NCBI RefSeq assembly: GCF_000003815.2
Contig: NC_049995.1
Coordinates: 13,106,062-13,170,061 of the forward strand
Direction of reading: 5' to 3'
DNA from: Branchiostoma floridae
Lineage: Eukaryota; Chordata; Leptocardii; Amphioxiformes; Branchiostomatidae
DNA length: 64,000 nt
The position numbers and the translations under genes were made by a program. The notes beneath the pieces are model-generated. The model did no database searches, had not been told where the DNA came from, and saw nothing but the letters and a program-made list of their open reading frames with translations. Shown piece by piece: positions 24,401 through 35,605 of the stretch; position 1 is the first letter of the stretch; each line of letters begins with the position of its first letter.

Positions 24401-26546
24401 TATTCAGACGGGCTTTTTTGGTCATCCCTGGACCGGGGGGGGGGGGCTTTTGAGGCCCTCCACTTCTAAGTCCTATAACTCTAAAACGACGTGCCGTAGG
24501 GCCACCAAATTTTCAGGACATGATTTCGACATAATATCTGACAAGTATGTGACGTTTGACGTTACGTTGACGTAAGATGACGTAATTATGACGTCATTAA
24601 TTTGATTACATTGGCCAAACCCATGAAAAATGGGTATTCTCAGAAAACTTCAAGTTATGCTGCAAAAATGTAACAACAAGTGCAGATAACAGAATAATAA
24701 TGTTTATTACGACTTGCGTTGCCAATAGCAACATCAATGACGTCAATATGACGTCATAAAATGACGTAATGCACATCTAAGATACGAGTTGGGCTCCGCC
24801 ATATTATATCCACCACCTTGAATTTTTAAAAATACTTTTTTTGCAACAACTAATCACAAAGGGCAATGGACATAGACTAAATTCATTCATTTAGATGGTT
24901 TTTGATGAAAAAATACCAGGTAGTTGCAAATTTTAAGGGATAATTAGCTTGTTTTTCTTGATCTGGCCATTCCGTCCGCCATCTTGGATTTTGGGCTGAT
25001 GACGTCATCAAATTAGCATAATTTATGCATATATAATTATGAAAGATATGCTGAATAATATAAGATTTTATTTATGCAACAAAATCACAGTAATATAGCA
25101 AATAAATTTGAAAAACACATTGTTAGAACCAAAAATAGTGATTTTTGGCAAAACTGCCTGTCAACAAACGGTTGCCATGGCAACAAGAAAAAATGGAAAA
25201 TTTGTCAAACTTCGTAGAATTGTTGCCAACAATATTTTAGGAAAACTCACTAAATTTGGTGGCTCTAGCGTAAGCCGTTCTGGCGTTATAGGACATCGAA
25301 GTTAGCGCGGGCCTCAAAAGCCCCCCCCGGTCTGAATAGGGTTAAAGCAAAACATAAGAATGTTAGATCAACCTTATTAGAAATTCAGGACGTCATTAGA
25401 TACAGGCTTGGGGCAATTCCTCAAATGTTTACTAGTTGAACTTCAATGAAAAATATTATTTCAAAGCATTACTTCAATGTAATTACTACATCAAGCTACA
25501 TGTATTTGGAAAATCTGTTCGATCCATGTGACATTCGACCCAAATTTCTAACGCCCACAGAATTGAAAAGTTGAGAATGACATTATCTTATTCATCATGT
25601 TACTTTAAGTTAACACCATTTCAAATCAAACCTACTCGTAACAAAGGTGAACCTATCGAAGACATGACGAATGTCCTGCAATTGGTATGCTGTATAATGC
25701 TAGATCTATTTAGCATTCAGCCGGCAAAATTGAAAAGTTAAAAATGACATTGTCTTATTTAGTACTTCACTTAACACAATTTCGACTCAAATCTACTCGT
25801 AACAAAGGTGACATTTTTGAAGACTTGGCTCATGTCTTGTAAATTGGTATGCTTCGAGCGATTCGCTTTTTTTGGCATGCAACCCATTTCCTAACGCCCG
25901 CAAAATGAAAAGCTAAAAACGATTGTCTTATTTATCAGGTTACTTATATAGTAACTCAATTTCCACTCAAATTTACTCGTTGCAAAAGTTAAGCTATTGA
26001 AGACGTGAAGAGTTATATCGGTGCATTCTGTGTACATGATTTTGCTGTGAAATGTTCAATCTATTTGACATTCAACCTGTTTTCTTACGCAAAATTGAAA
26101 AGATAGAAATTACATAATCTTCTTTATGGCTTAACACTATTTTGACTCATTTACTGGAAACAAAGGTGAAGTTATTTAAGACATGTCAAGTCAATTAGAT
26201 AAGATCCAAGATAAACGATCAATGCTTTTGGAACATGTTGATGATATCTACTTTCTAAGATATACACAACTGAAAACATAATTTTTTTGGCGACGATAAT
26301 CACTTTAAAACTATAAAACTGTTAAGTTCTATGTCACGGCTTATATCCTCCAAATATTAAACGTTGAGATGCCTGTATCATGGGAAGAATATTACGTAGG
26401 CCATGTGCGTTTCAAACGATTTAACTGTGATCTATAAATATCCAGAAACAGTCCCTCATAAAACTGTTTACCAAAAATGGCAATATCTTACCATAAATGA
26501 TGATGAGACCAAGACTGAAGAACAGGCGATTCACGCAGAGCATCAT
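15329..26546 (-). CDS. Nicotinic acetylcholine receptor alpha-type subunit, eight exons
   Basis: Exons in coding order: 26492-26546, 24099-24244, 23518-23562, 22231-22340, 20290-20488, 19763-19841, 18813-19067, 15329-15885. They join in frame to 481 codons plus stop, and all introns are GT-AG. Exons 3 and 4 are 45 and 110 bp, the usual sizes in this family. Residues 1-18 are the signal peptide. The Cys-loop is Cys151-Cys165 with 13 residues between. Loop B Trp172, loop C Tyr213, Cys215-Cys216 and Tyr220, and loop D Trp79 are present. The adjacent cysteines mark an alpha subunit. M1 is about 237-257. M2 is about 263-284 and keeps Glu263 (-1') and Leu273 (9'), predicting a cation pore. M3 is about 298-320 and M4 about 452-473. 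The CCxxxY spacing and the M3 region (YYTVTM, NIHHC) look closest to alpha7/alpha9/alpha10. Loop A reads VLTN, with Thr where Tyr is usual. It would form pentameric ligand-gated channels in the plasma membrane. Confidence 0.93.
16074..16177 (+). mobile_element. 3' end of a LINE, copy 1, with (ATTC)n tail
   Basis: Shares cctgtacttagcccgg, a ggcaaaa block, caataaaggtcttc and an ATTC microsatellite tail with the element ending at 18056. Only the 3' UTR remains. It lies in the last intron of the nicotinic receptor gene, on the opposite strand. Confidence 0.75.
17160..17652. repeat. About 240-bp tandem duplication in the last receptor intron
   Basis: Two units share ggcttgttagttgattag-like, ttcccc.gtacg, tatgcctaatgcaaatctcg, catgcgccagtagtaacgtg and tatgtaacgtacgc blocks. 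The truncated LINE begins immediately after the second unit. Confidence 0.8.
17655..18057 (+). mobile_element. 5'-truncated non-LTR retrotransposon (reverse transcriptase C-terminus and 3' UTR)
   Basis: From about 17660 the frame reads [17 protein letters not shown], then VEDEVHF and a downstream Cys, up to a stop at 17942. The CxxC...H...C knuckle with VEDEVHF is the usual C-terminus of CR1/L2/jockey-type reverse transcriptases. A 3' UTR with AATAAA and an (ATTC)n tail follows. Everything upstream of this C-terminal piece is missing, as with an incomplete target-primed insertion. It sits in the last intron of the nicotinic receptor gene. Confidence 0.8.
18574..18650. repeat. (CA)n microsatellite
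   Basis: Nearly uninterrupted CA dinucleotides, one AA break at about 18593. Lies in the last receptor intron, 160 bp from exon 7. Confidence 0.97.
20870..21710. repeat. About 170-bp tandem repeat, four units, one carrying an expanded CA array
   Basis: Units start near 20870, 21045, 21205 and 21490 and share tctgtcagatctt, cctcctgtttcttctgtt, cagaatcattgcctaat, ggaaatcatatgag and cattcggtttcacac. In units 1, 2 and 4 the CA stretch is only a few dinucleotides. In unit 3 it spans 21318-21461. Confidence 0.8.
21318..21461. repeat. (CA)n microsatellite inside a tandem-repeat unit
   Basis: CA dinucleotides with a few CG and TA interruptions, in receptor intron 4. Confidence 0.97.
22930..23265. 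repeat. About 145-bp tandem duplication in receptor intron 3
   Basis: tatgcacttagaagt, gacatgcatacagaa, cagatacagataactaattg and gaccacca appear in both units (about 22960-23100 and 23130-23265). Confidence 0.75.
23310..23502. mobile_element. MITE of the ttatccgtggggtaacc family, copy 1
   Basis: The left end cttaatccgtggggtaacc is inverted at the right as ggttaccctatgaataaag, with inner parts tcgttgttt and acaacggata. Related copies lie at 40266-40473 and 57909-58084. It ends 16 bp from the donor side of nicotinic receptor exon 3. Confidence 0.75.
23675..23945. repeat. About 130-bp tandem duplication in receptor intron 2
   Basis: ttaatgat.aact, cacattctattctaca and caaacgacagacgataattg recur at about 23675-23785 and 23825-23945. 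Confidence 0.65.
24398..25341. mobile_element. TTAA-flanked piggyBac-like non-autonomous element
   Basis: TTAA target duplications at 24394-24397 and 25342-25345. Inverted ends start ccctattcagac on both sides and continue through a G tract, cttttgaggcc, tcctataac and gccaccaaattt. TIR similarity covers about 100 bp, with about 30 bp extra in the left end. TTAA duplications and CCC-starting ends fit piggyBac; Kolobok also uses TTAA. No transposase frame is present. It sits in intron 1 of the nicotinic receptor gene, 150 bp from exon 2. Confidence 0.85.
25490..26200. repeat. About 185-bp tandem repeat, four diverged units in receptor intron 1
   Basis: aattgaaaagtt, aaaatgacattgtcttattt, ctactcgtaacaaaggtga and gaagacatg recur at roughly 25560, 25730, 25910 and 26090. 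Confidence 0.7.
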
Positions 26547-26821
26547 TTGGTTCCTCTGACGTAAGAGCTCAATCCACCCTTCCTCGGCGTCTCTACTCAC
26601 GGTTTAGTCTCCACTACTGCGCATCCTGTAACGCGGATGAGCAAGATATGAAGAGATATGCTGTGATAGGGGTGTTTGTTGGTACGGAAGTGTTAGAACT
26701 GTGCTCTAAGCGATGCCTAGCGTAGGAAGCCAGCCAAGAAGATCAATGAATAGGTCGTGAGAAAATTTCCTCTGATGACCTCAAGTGAAGATGTCATCTT
26801 TTGATAGGACATAAAAGAGTT

Positions 26822-26915
26822 TTCTTTCACACAACCAGTTTTTCTCACGTACCTGCTGACGTTTCAATATCTGTCAGATATCTATCTCAGAGCTTCTGGT
26901 TGTATAAAGTAAAAC
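26822..26915. repeat. Dispersed repeat with cgaaacgtcagcagg core, reversed copy
   Basis: acctgctgacgtttcaatat and ctcagagcttctgg are the inverse of the 37.6 and 48.7 kb copies. It lies upstream of nicotinic receptor exon 1. Confidence 0.55.
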
Positions 26916-27662
26916 TATTATGTCCTATGATCTACCAATCTGATGAAATTATTTTCGGAAGTCATCATTTGACGTTTAGATAATTGTCGTAAGAAGCAAT
27001 TTACCAGATGATTCACTACATGTGCACAATTAATGTCACAGACTTCACTTTATTTATTATAAATAAATGGAGGCAAACTCTTTAGGTATGATTTTGAAGG
27101 CAAAATCATATCAACAATATAATTCTTATTGGGTTCTTATCTCTTGCCACAGGTCATTATAACAGTAATGTGGTTATACCACCGAGCAGGGGAGTTCATC
27201 AGCACTAATTATATCCAGAACAGAGACACGAGCAATTTTTTACGTAAGTGCAATTTACTAAAGCTAACGCTTGTGTACAGGGTTTAATAATGGAGAAAAT
27301 GTTGTGAAATATATTTTTATTTCTAAAAACAACTACAAGTAATTTATCTTTGCAATATCACATATTGAGTAACCACATTGCAAAATAGACAGGCTGGTTT
27401 AAAAAGAAATGCCTAAATGACATCATCCATATGTAAATTTTATTTTTATTTCATTAAACGCTCTTAATAAACAGGTGAATTCTCTACTCCTTGAACATTT
27501 TGCTTACAAGAAATTCAATAGCAAACCTAATGTTGGCAACTTTGATGGCTGAACAAAAAGAAAGCATCTCCATTGTTACCAGATAACTCACAATACAGGC
27601 AACAGCAACGTGGCAGACTTAACTTTATTCATCAGAAATACATTTAAACCTTTTTAAGCATG

Positions 27663-27905
27663 TCACTGACGAAAGACAGTGGATGATATATTATAATCTC
27701 CAAGTAGATTCCTCCGTGGAAAGACAGTAACATTAGCTACTTTTACTCCTCTACCGGCTAAAGTCCTCCCCCAGCTTATGTTACTGTCTTGCTATGGAGG
27801 AATCTGCTTGGAGATTAGATATGTGAAACTTCTGGCCGTTTCCAAAATCATATCCAGTTGCTTGAGTAACTGTTCTTTTGGCGTATCTTGTTGCCTAATC
27901 TTCAT
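27663..27905. repeat. Dispersed repeat with cgaaacgtctgacc core, interrupted copy
   Basis: tcactgacgaaagacagtgg, then after the inserted MITE, ccgtttccaaaatcatatcc, agttgcttgagtaac and ttttggcgtatctt. Intact copies lie at 30080-30180 and 54601-54715, with weaker ones at 5030-5165 and 13205-13262. The parent element is not identified. Confidence 0.7.
27693..27818. mobile_element. Short palindromic MITE taatctccaagcag, copy 1
   Basis: About 40 bp inverted at each end (taatctccaagtagattcct against the inverse of ggaatctgcttggagatta). It is inserted inside the dispersed repeat that spans 27663-27905. Confidence 0.8.
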
Positions 27906-28575
27906 CGTCACATCCCCATTGTTGTTCATGGAAATGAATCGATTCTGATCTTCCCCTTATCGATTTTTCTGTGAATGGAATAGAAATTAATGATTTGGCC
28001 TCGGTACCCCTATGCAATGACCTCTACCGATGGAGGTTAAATCTGCGTTGTGGTTTCAAAGGCCCCACAAAAATACATTAGCAAGAAAATGTCTAGCACA
28101 TTTTTAATGGCGTTACACATGTTGGTGTTTACAAAATACAAATGGTTCTTGTTGCTCAAAAATGACTGGATTTGAAACGTGAAGCTGATATGCAATGATA
28201 GCGATCCGTTACACCTGTGAATCAAATTTTCTACCACATCTACACTGGCTTATCTACTGGTAGTGCTTCCATCGTTGTTTTGAGTAACAAAGAAAATCAA
28301 GTTAATTTCTAGATTCTCTGCACGATTTTGCTATGAATAGAACGATGGGATCATGATAACCTTTTTGACCTTAGAACTTACGAATTTAGCACATTTTTCT
28401 ACCCTGGCTTATCTACGGGTCAGCTTGTTTTTCTGTGCCTTTTGTCAGTAGTTCCATCGTCGTTGTTATGAGTAAAAAGAATTATTTCTTGATTCTCTGC
28501 ACGACTTCCCCGTGAATAGGAGGATGAGATCAATGTTAGGGTCACCCCTGTAATGTGACCTGTGCCTGAGCGAGA
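27905..28575. repeat. About 160-bp repeat, three diverged units
   Basis: ccatcgttgttttgagtaa, ttgattctctgcacga and gtgaatagaa..atgagatca, then ggtcacccctgtaatg, recur near 27920, 28270 and 28450. No gene seen. Confidence 0.55.
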
Positions 28576-28630
28576 CAGGAGTTTGATTAAAGACCTGCCA
28601 TATCACCAGCTAACGTTGGCATTCAAGGTG

Positions 28631-28900
28631 GTATCTCACTGCACTTGGGGCACAGGAGCGGCACTACAGGGTTAGTTCACTTCGACACTGTTTTGCTCTT
28701 TTCGCGATTTTTTAAAAATAATTTAGATATTGCGTAATACGTGAAAATATGCCTTAAAAGACAACAAAATACACAAAAGACGAAAGCAAATTTAGTCTTG
28801 ATCTCTAAAACTCGTTGAGTCATCTATATTGTATCATAGATATCATAGAGTCATCTACGAACTCTGTAGTTCCACACCGGTGCCCCATGTGCAGTTAGAG
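28631..28900. mobile_element. MITE of the tgcacttggggc family, copy 2
   Basis: Left tatctcactgcacttggggc and right ccggtgccccatgtgcagtt are inverted. The core acaaaatacacaaaagacga and gttcacttcgacactg match the copies at 5.3 and 31.1 kb. Confidence 0.75.
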
Positions 28901-28914
28901 TCCATATTCAGGAA

Positions 28915-29655
28915 GTACGGTCCACAGGAAAATAAACCCAGACTTGGATTAAGCTAAGGACTAGGGGTGGGTACCGGTACATCGTACTTCTTATTGGACC
29001 GGTCCAGAAAAAACGGATCTGAAAAAATTCGGTGGACCGGACATTGGACCTATTGGAAAATGAACAGATTATATGATAAGACTTTTACACGTCTCGGGGC
29101 TTACCTGTCAAGGAAAATAAAGAGCGAAGTAGAGTAGAGTCTATAGCCATTCTACCAAGTATTACAGTCAATAGTACGGAGGCAGTTAACCTTGTAGAAT
29201 TTTAACACGCCACTGGGAGTCTAATACTCCACAAAACAGATTTATATGTTGCAACATGGACCATCGTTTTGAGTACCGTCCATTCACAAGTTCTCACATA
29301 CTAAATCAGGTCCAGGTTCAGGTCCAAACCTGGACCTGATCCTCTGGACCTGAACGGACCTGGACCTGAATTTCTGTACCGGTACCCAGCCCTACTAAGG
29401 ACCTTTAAGTTTAGATTTATTAGACTTTAACTTTTCGTTTATAAAGATTCATCAGCCTTTGTTTATAAAGATCCTGAAACATCCTGATAACTTTGGGAAG
29501 AAAAGAACGCTTTCATGGTTGACATTTACAAATTACAGACCAGAGGAAATTAAACCCAGACTAGGATTAACCTTTAGGACCTTTAAGTTTAGTTTCATCA
29601 GACTTTAATCTATGTTTATGAAGATTTGAAACATCTTGATAACTTTGGCAAGAGG
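28915..29655. repeat. Tandem duplication, first copy split by the hAT MITE
   Basis: Copy 1 is 28920-28961 plus 29403-29500; copy 2 is about 29537-29652. Shared blocks: aaataaacccagacttggat, ctttaagtttag, agactttaa and catcctgataactttgg. Copy 2 reads straight through the insertion point. Confidence 0.85.
28962..29394. mobile_element. hAT-type MITE with 8-bp target duplication
   Basis: Ends taggggtgggtaccggtac and, inverted, tagggctgggtaccggtac. Both sides are flanked by CTAAGGAC, a perfect 8-bp target duplication (28954-28961 and 29395-29402), which is diagnostic of the hAT superfamily. The interior is rich in ggacctgg repeats and has no frame. Confidence 0.9.
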
Positions 29656-30079
29656 ACTAAAATATCAGGGTTAATAAATGAAATGAAATGCATTAGGTAT
29701 TATATTGTAACGTAATTATCATACAATTGATATACAGAGTTCACGCAAAGAAATAGTTACACATGGGCTTTGTCCTTCGTCAATCATCCCATTGAAATCC
29801 ATAATTAAGACTTACCTTCATGAAAATTGCAATCGGAGGGATAAAAACGACCAAAAACAGAGTATTACAAAGAAATAGGTACCACGTTAGAGAGATGGGG
29901 TAACAGAAACATACTAACCCACAAAACAAAGTGTCTTCAGCTTGACTTTGCCTTACCTTTGTTTTCTTTGGAATCCAAATTGTCTTCAGTCTGAATCGTC
30001 TTACAACGTTTCCTATTGGACATCTGAAATTGTCTTCATTCATAGTTAGAGTATAAAAGACCTGTTTCTTCCAGATCAC

Positions 30080-30180
30080 GTCAGTGTCACTGACGAAGGA
30101 TAGTGGATTCTATCCGAAACGTCTGACCTTTTCCAAAACCATACCCAGTTGCTTGAGTAACTATTTTTTTTGGCGTATAC
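30080..30180. repeat. Dispersed repeat with cgaaacgtctgacc core
   Basis: cactgacgaaggatagtgga, tctatccgaaacgtctgacc, then agttgcttgagtaacta and ttttggcgtat. Matches the copy at 54601 almost base for base. Confidence 0.75.
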
Positions 30181-30604
30181 TAACCCACACATTGGACTAG
30201 TATCACGCAGCAGCAGACTATACTTGTAATCGTCACCTCGCAATAAAAAGCGCACAGGATACACACGCAGATGAAAGAGCGACAATCAAAGCTGTAAGTC
30301 GTGACGATAGATGTCTCAGAAAAAAATTATACCCCTCATCTTCATCTGAACCCCGGAAAAAGGAGTCTTTGAGCTGCTCTTTGGGGATTAATCAACAGCA
30401 GACCGGATATATGATATCTTTTATCCTTCAGAAAATTTACTTTAAGTGTCACGTTTGATCCAGGATCGGTATGTAAAGTCACCTGGCAACGCAAAACTAT
30501 ACCTAAAGGCCATGGAGTGCACACAAGAAATTTTATCGGATTAAGATGAGCAAAAAAGAGGTGCATCGATGGATTTTCCTGTGTAACCAGCTAGCATTTA
30601 TCTT

Positions 30605-30990
30605 ATCTTAGGTCCAATAACAAAGAATCTGACTGTAGTATCAAAATCCAATCGAAGAGACTGAGTTTCTTAATACCAGCCTTCAATTTCTTTCTGTAAG
30701 CAGTTTTGGATAGATTGCCCAACGGGAGAGAAACAACTTTAATCCAGTACGACAGCTCTTCATGATTTTATGTATGAAGACTTCCTTGGGTTCCTTTGAA
30801 CACTGAAGACAAATAATGTATTTCTATCTGTTATTGTGAATTTAGGTCTGATAACAAAGGAGCTACACACTGTCCTTTTGACAGTAGTATCAAAGTCCAA
30901 TTGAAGAGACAGTTTCTTAATGCAAGCTTTCAGTTCTTTTCTGCAGGCAGTGGTGGATATGTTGCCCGATGATTTGTGAGATAAAGAAAT
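30605..30990. repeat. About 235-bp spaced duplication
   Basis: agtagtatcaaagtccaat, gaagagac, tttcttaat.c.agc and ttctttctgtaagcagt recur at about 30630 and 30885. The minus-strand translation looks protein-like, but the two copies are not both open. Confidence 0.65.
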
Positions 30991-31134
30991 TGGATGTAAG
31001 AAAAAAACTATATTCTGCCCATTTTGTAAATGATTTGAAGACTTCTTCATTTTCGTTTAGCAAAAATTAATTATACTAATGATGTTGACAACTAAAATGT
31101 ATTTCATCTACCATGATTGCTTATATATGGTGGA

Positions 31135-31347
31135 CTTTAACTGCACTTCGGGGTGAGTTCACTGCGGCATTGTGTTGTTTTTGCGATTTTTGATAATGTG
31201 GACATTACGTAATACGTAAACTATGACGAAGAAGACAACAAAATACACAAAATGGAAGAAAATTCGTTCTTTATCTCTGAAATTTGTTGAATCATCTACG
31301 AGCCCCGCAGTGCCGTACCGGTGCCCCAAGTGCAATGAGACTCCACC
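31135..31347. mobile_element. MITE of the tgcacttggggc family, copy 3
   Basis: Left actgcacttcggggtgagtt, inner gttcactgcggca; right gccccgcagtgccg, then ggtgccccaagtgcaatg. The core caacaaaatacacaaaatgg is shared. Confidence 0.75.
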
Positions 31348-31742
31348 TTACATCACCTCGCCTAAAATTCCCTGTCGGTGGGGCTTTCGTGCTTCATGTT
31401 TAATGACAACAAGCTCCATGTTAAGAGCGGCTGGATGGAAGTAAAACACAGAGGAACGAAGGCGTGAGTAACTAGTGCCAGGAATGGTCAGGTTCTTTCT
31501 TCTGCTTCCCTGAAGACTGATTTTAATCATCTCTCATGGGAGAACGTAGAGGCGCCGCGGTCCATTCGGCAGAATACAGAACAGATAATGGACGATAAGG
31601 GAAACATCGGTAGTCAGCTGTTACAAGGCCTTCACACTGAAAACGAATCAGCAGGAATCAAGCAGAACCAGCTGGAATGAAGTATTTGCAAAAAATGGTG
31701 CCATATTCGGGTGGGAATTCCAAATGGACCTTATGTCCCCTT

Positions 31743-32189
31743 CACACGAGAAGGAATGAGCCAAAATGCCGTCAGAATGAAAATTCCTTTCTATTCCTGG
31801 GAATTTGTAGTGTGTTCTAGAAACTCTTACTGCATTCCAGATATTCTTTTGATCACATTCTGGTAGGATTCGAAGTGACTTGCCTATTCGGTTCTCCATC
31901 GAATGAGATGATAAATGAGTTTCATGTTGGAAAGCCGTAGAATGCGGTCATACCGAAGTTAGAATAGTTAAAAAACACTTAGAATACACTTTAAATGCCA
32001 TTCGATATTTCTCCACTTCAAATGCACCTTGAAAGTTTTTAGCATTTGTCAAAAACTTTCGAGCAAGCCAACAGAACGGGCACAAATACCTGGAATGCGG
32101 TGAAAATTTCTAAAATACACTACGAATTCCCAGAAAGAGAGAAGAATCATCATTCTGACGGCATTCCGGCCCATTCTTGCTCTTGTGTC
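31743..32189. mobile_element. Palindromic MITE, ends aaggaatgagcc / ggcccattctt
   Basis: About 70 bp at each end are inverted: atgccgtcagaatga, then tgggaatt.gtagtgt and tagaaa on both strands. No frame. It lies between genes. Confidence 0.8.
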
Positions 32190-34380
32190 TACTAGCACCT
32201 ACACAGGGATTACCAAACAGAGACAATAATCTGCTAGCATTTTATATGCCCTAAGGAAAAAAAATACAGATGAATGATACTGTAAGAAAGTACAATTCTA
32301 TTAGGCTCTACGTGTTTTCTTGCATGTTCGTTCGTTCACCTTCGGGTCAATATGAAATAAAGACCTTTTCAGCATTGTAAAATTTGTTCCAGCGCCAACT
32401 AGTTTATCATTTGACATTTTCACATAAGTCAGACGTCATCGACCCGTACGATGGTGACCCACAGGCAAAACATTGTGACATTTTGTTAAAGTAAATGCAA
32501 TACATTTAAGATGCTAATAATCTTATTTTCACTAGCAAAGAAAGACGAAGCAAACGCCTCCAGGGAAACAAAAGATGAATGGTACGACTCTTGTCTAGAA
32601 AAACTACACATAACTAATATATTATAAAGGCCAGCTGAGGAAGATGCCACCAACATGACTTTATCTCGTCCCGCCTTCCTTCTGTATAAGGCAAAGGTCA
32701 TGTATGAAGTATTGCAATTACTTTTATTGGAAAGAATCTCTGAACTCTAATCAAATAACTTAAATAACTCAAATAACTTTATCGATTCCATACAGGAATT
32801 AGATTAGCGTAAATCTCTCTATGAACTTTTCATTTTGTTTCAAACAGAAGTGCTATGCTGTATCATCAAATAAAGGGCGCAAGACTCGGGACTTAAGACG
32901 AAGCTAGCTATTTGAAACTGGATATTTTCTTAGGGTCTTGAAAACGATCCTTTTGTGTTGGAAGCCGTGATAGTATGACGTGGTTGCTAGTGTCGACAAC
33001 ATGTAAACAGTTCCACAGTGAAAATCAGTATACGTACAGGAAAGAATCCGCGTTGTCCAATATATACATAAATTACAAAAAGCTACATACATAGGAATGG
33101 CTTAAAGTTTCAAAAGGAGTTACGTGATTATACTCATAAAAAAATACACCATATTCTCACCAAATCAACACCAATGCATGAGACCTTACCTTATCAGTAG
33201 ACAAGCCTTTCCAGCACTCTCAGTGGGGAAAGCGACCTTCACACGTGAGAGCGAACGTCTCATCGTCTCTGTGTAACAAGCTAATGTCAGTGTACACCAC
33301 TTTCTAGACTTACTGTATAAAACGTTCATACGTGACCAAAGCACGATTTGATTCGACAGAGGATGCGAATTTGGTTATTTTTATGATTCCATTGATGTTA
33401 ATGAAAGCAACAGCTACTGACAACTTCCTGAGCCCAGGTAATTACTATATTTGCAGACTACAATAGATAATTGGTCTCGTGGGTAAAGACTATTAGGGCA
33501 GTCTTAGATATATGGCCCTCAAACCTCCATCAAGGTTTTCAAGCCACGTATTTTGCCGAAATTTTAAGACAAATAAAGAGCTAATTAAAAGAGCCAATTA
33601 ATTATATATTGAACAATAGCCTTATTTTATTGAGGTTAACCCAGACGGGTATTTTGCAAACAGCTTAAACAATCACTTTCAAATTAAAAACAACATACAT
33701 GAATAGAAGAACAAAAGACATCATTTGTTTTAAATCCTACTAATAATAAATCCAATAAGGAAAAGCCATTTCTACTTAAGCTTTGTTATTTAACTAAGAC
33801 AAAAGAAATGGGATTTAATGGACAGTTAACTCAAGCTATTACTTTGGTAAACGCACATTGGTTATAATTCTTATTACATGTGTCACATGGCTGACACCAA
33901 TATCAGTACTGACAGTTTGATGCATTCATGCTGATGCCTGTTCAGTGTATTGTACTACAGTAACGATTTGATATGTGTAACTTTATAGCATCTAGTGATA
34001 CATAACTAGAGTTCTATATGGCTAATCTACTTAATATAAGGGTGTACAGTACAGTATGGGAAGAAAATGGTCATTTACAAACATTGAAGGGTTAAGAGCG
34101 TCTAGACATTCTTTGATGCATAATACAGAAGAACTTTATTGCGCAACGATCGTACACGGTACAATGTATGGCAAAAAATATGAAGTTCCTTTCTATTCAC
34201 AGATAGAAGTATGCACACATAATCAGGGACAATGGTAACAAATCCGGGACAATATATTTGTAACAGATACGAAGATAAGGTATCAATACCAATCAACCCT
34301 TCATTAATAGCTCCCTTTACGGTTTAACCTTTATTTCAAATGACACGATGTAATGGAAGAATGGATCAAAAATGTTAATG
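32190..34380. other. Intergenic, nothing recognised
   Basis: Two kilobases of AT-rich sequence between two MITEs, without convincing frames or repeats. Confidence 0.5.
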
Positions 34381-34604
34381 CCCCCTTTCCACTAGACAGC
34401 TCTCACTGCGACCTAAATAGGATATGTGTGACCTTTGATTTTATACTGGTTATATCACACAGCATGTATAAATGTTAAAGAGAGGACAAGATAACACACA
34501 AAATGTAAAAGATTCGTTTCTTTTCTATACAATTCGTCAAGCGGTGTGTCAAAATTTAGGTCACAGAGAGAGCGCGGAGAGAGCACCGTCCTAGTGGGAA
34601 GGGG
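34381..34604. mobile_element. MITE of the ctctcactgcgacc family, copy 1
   Basis: Ends ccccctttccactag and, inverted, ccccttcccactagg. The next block is ctctcactgcgacct, against ctctctctgtgaccta on the other strand. The core includes ttcgtttcttttctat.caattcgt, also present in the copies near 63 kb. Confidence 0.8.
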
Positions 34605-34999
34605 TTTAAGGACACGACGTAACGGAAGAATATGTCCCCAAAATCTTAATTAACAGCATGGTCTAGTTACGGTAACGACACCACAACATACGTGCAATAT
34701 GAAATGTTGAGCACACACGAATGATTAACGGAACAGGTCATACCTCATAGCTTGCCATAGTGTCAAACAACCATTTTAATGACGCCGCCGACATTCAACT
34801 CCCGTGTTGTATCCGTGGCGTTCGCCCAACATTTCCGCGAATACGCTGTCTCTTCCCACCTATTCACCCACGTTAATTCATCGTTCTGGTTCGGCCTTAA
34901 CAACGCTTAACGATTTAGTAGAGTGATCATCAATCCACAATGCCGCCTAAAGGCTGCTCTTCCGCACAATTTGGAGCGTTTGCTACATGTGCATCCCTT

Positions 35000-35560
35000 T
35001 GAACCTGCTGACCTATAGCAGAATCGGCCTCGCTTGTCACCGTGAAGCCTTGGCACTCATCCAGATTTAGGCCTACGCCACATTTCCTACCCGGGACCAG
35101 GCTGGGCAGGTTCCGGGCTCGAAAAGTAAAGAACGATATTAAAGAAAATAAGATCATAAAACGGACTAATATAGTTCGAAAGCATGTCCTGTGTTTATTT
35201 ATTGGTATCGTTTCCAATTCCGCAAACAGCCCGGTCGGGCCCCGGGTAGTTAATATGACAAAGGCCTCGCCAGTTCGGGCCTTCCAAACCTGGGCCCGGT
35301 CCGGCAGCTTTCGGGAACGAATGTTATGATATAAATAGCATGAAACTACACTATGAAGACGTTAAGAGATAGTCGTGGACATTATTTGTGTAATAACATT
35401 TTACGTATACATTTCTACTTTACGTTTCCACAAAAAAACCGATCGGGCCCCGGTTTAGAAATTTGACGTTAGCTTTAGCAGGCAATGTGGCTCTTTTGAC
35501 ATTATCTGCAGAGAGGCTTCGTGGTGTTCTTGAGCACAGATAAGCTATAGCAGGATGCAT
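35000..35560. mobile_element. Fragments of a gggccccg-ended MITE family
   Basis: Blocks cagctttcgggaacga, tatgatataaa, acatttctactttacgtttc and cgatcgggccccggtt recur in the same order at 63.6-63.8 kb. Boundaries are uncertain and several copies may be nested. Confidence 0.5.
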
Positions 35561-35605
35561 GGCCATCAGTGCAACTAGTTTAACTAAACCCTGCTGACTG
35601 GCTGT

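Noticed and set aside
30760-31050. 96-codon minus-strand frame with lysine-rich helix-like sequence
   Set aside because: It lies in a duplicated block whose other copy is not open, and it has no known domain.
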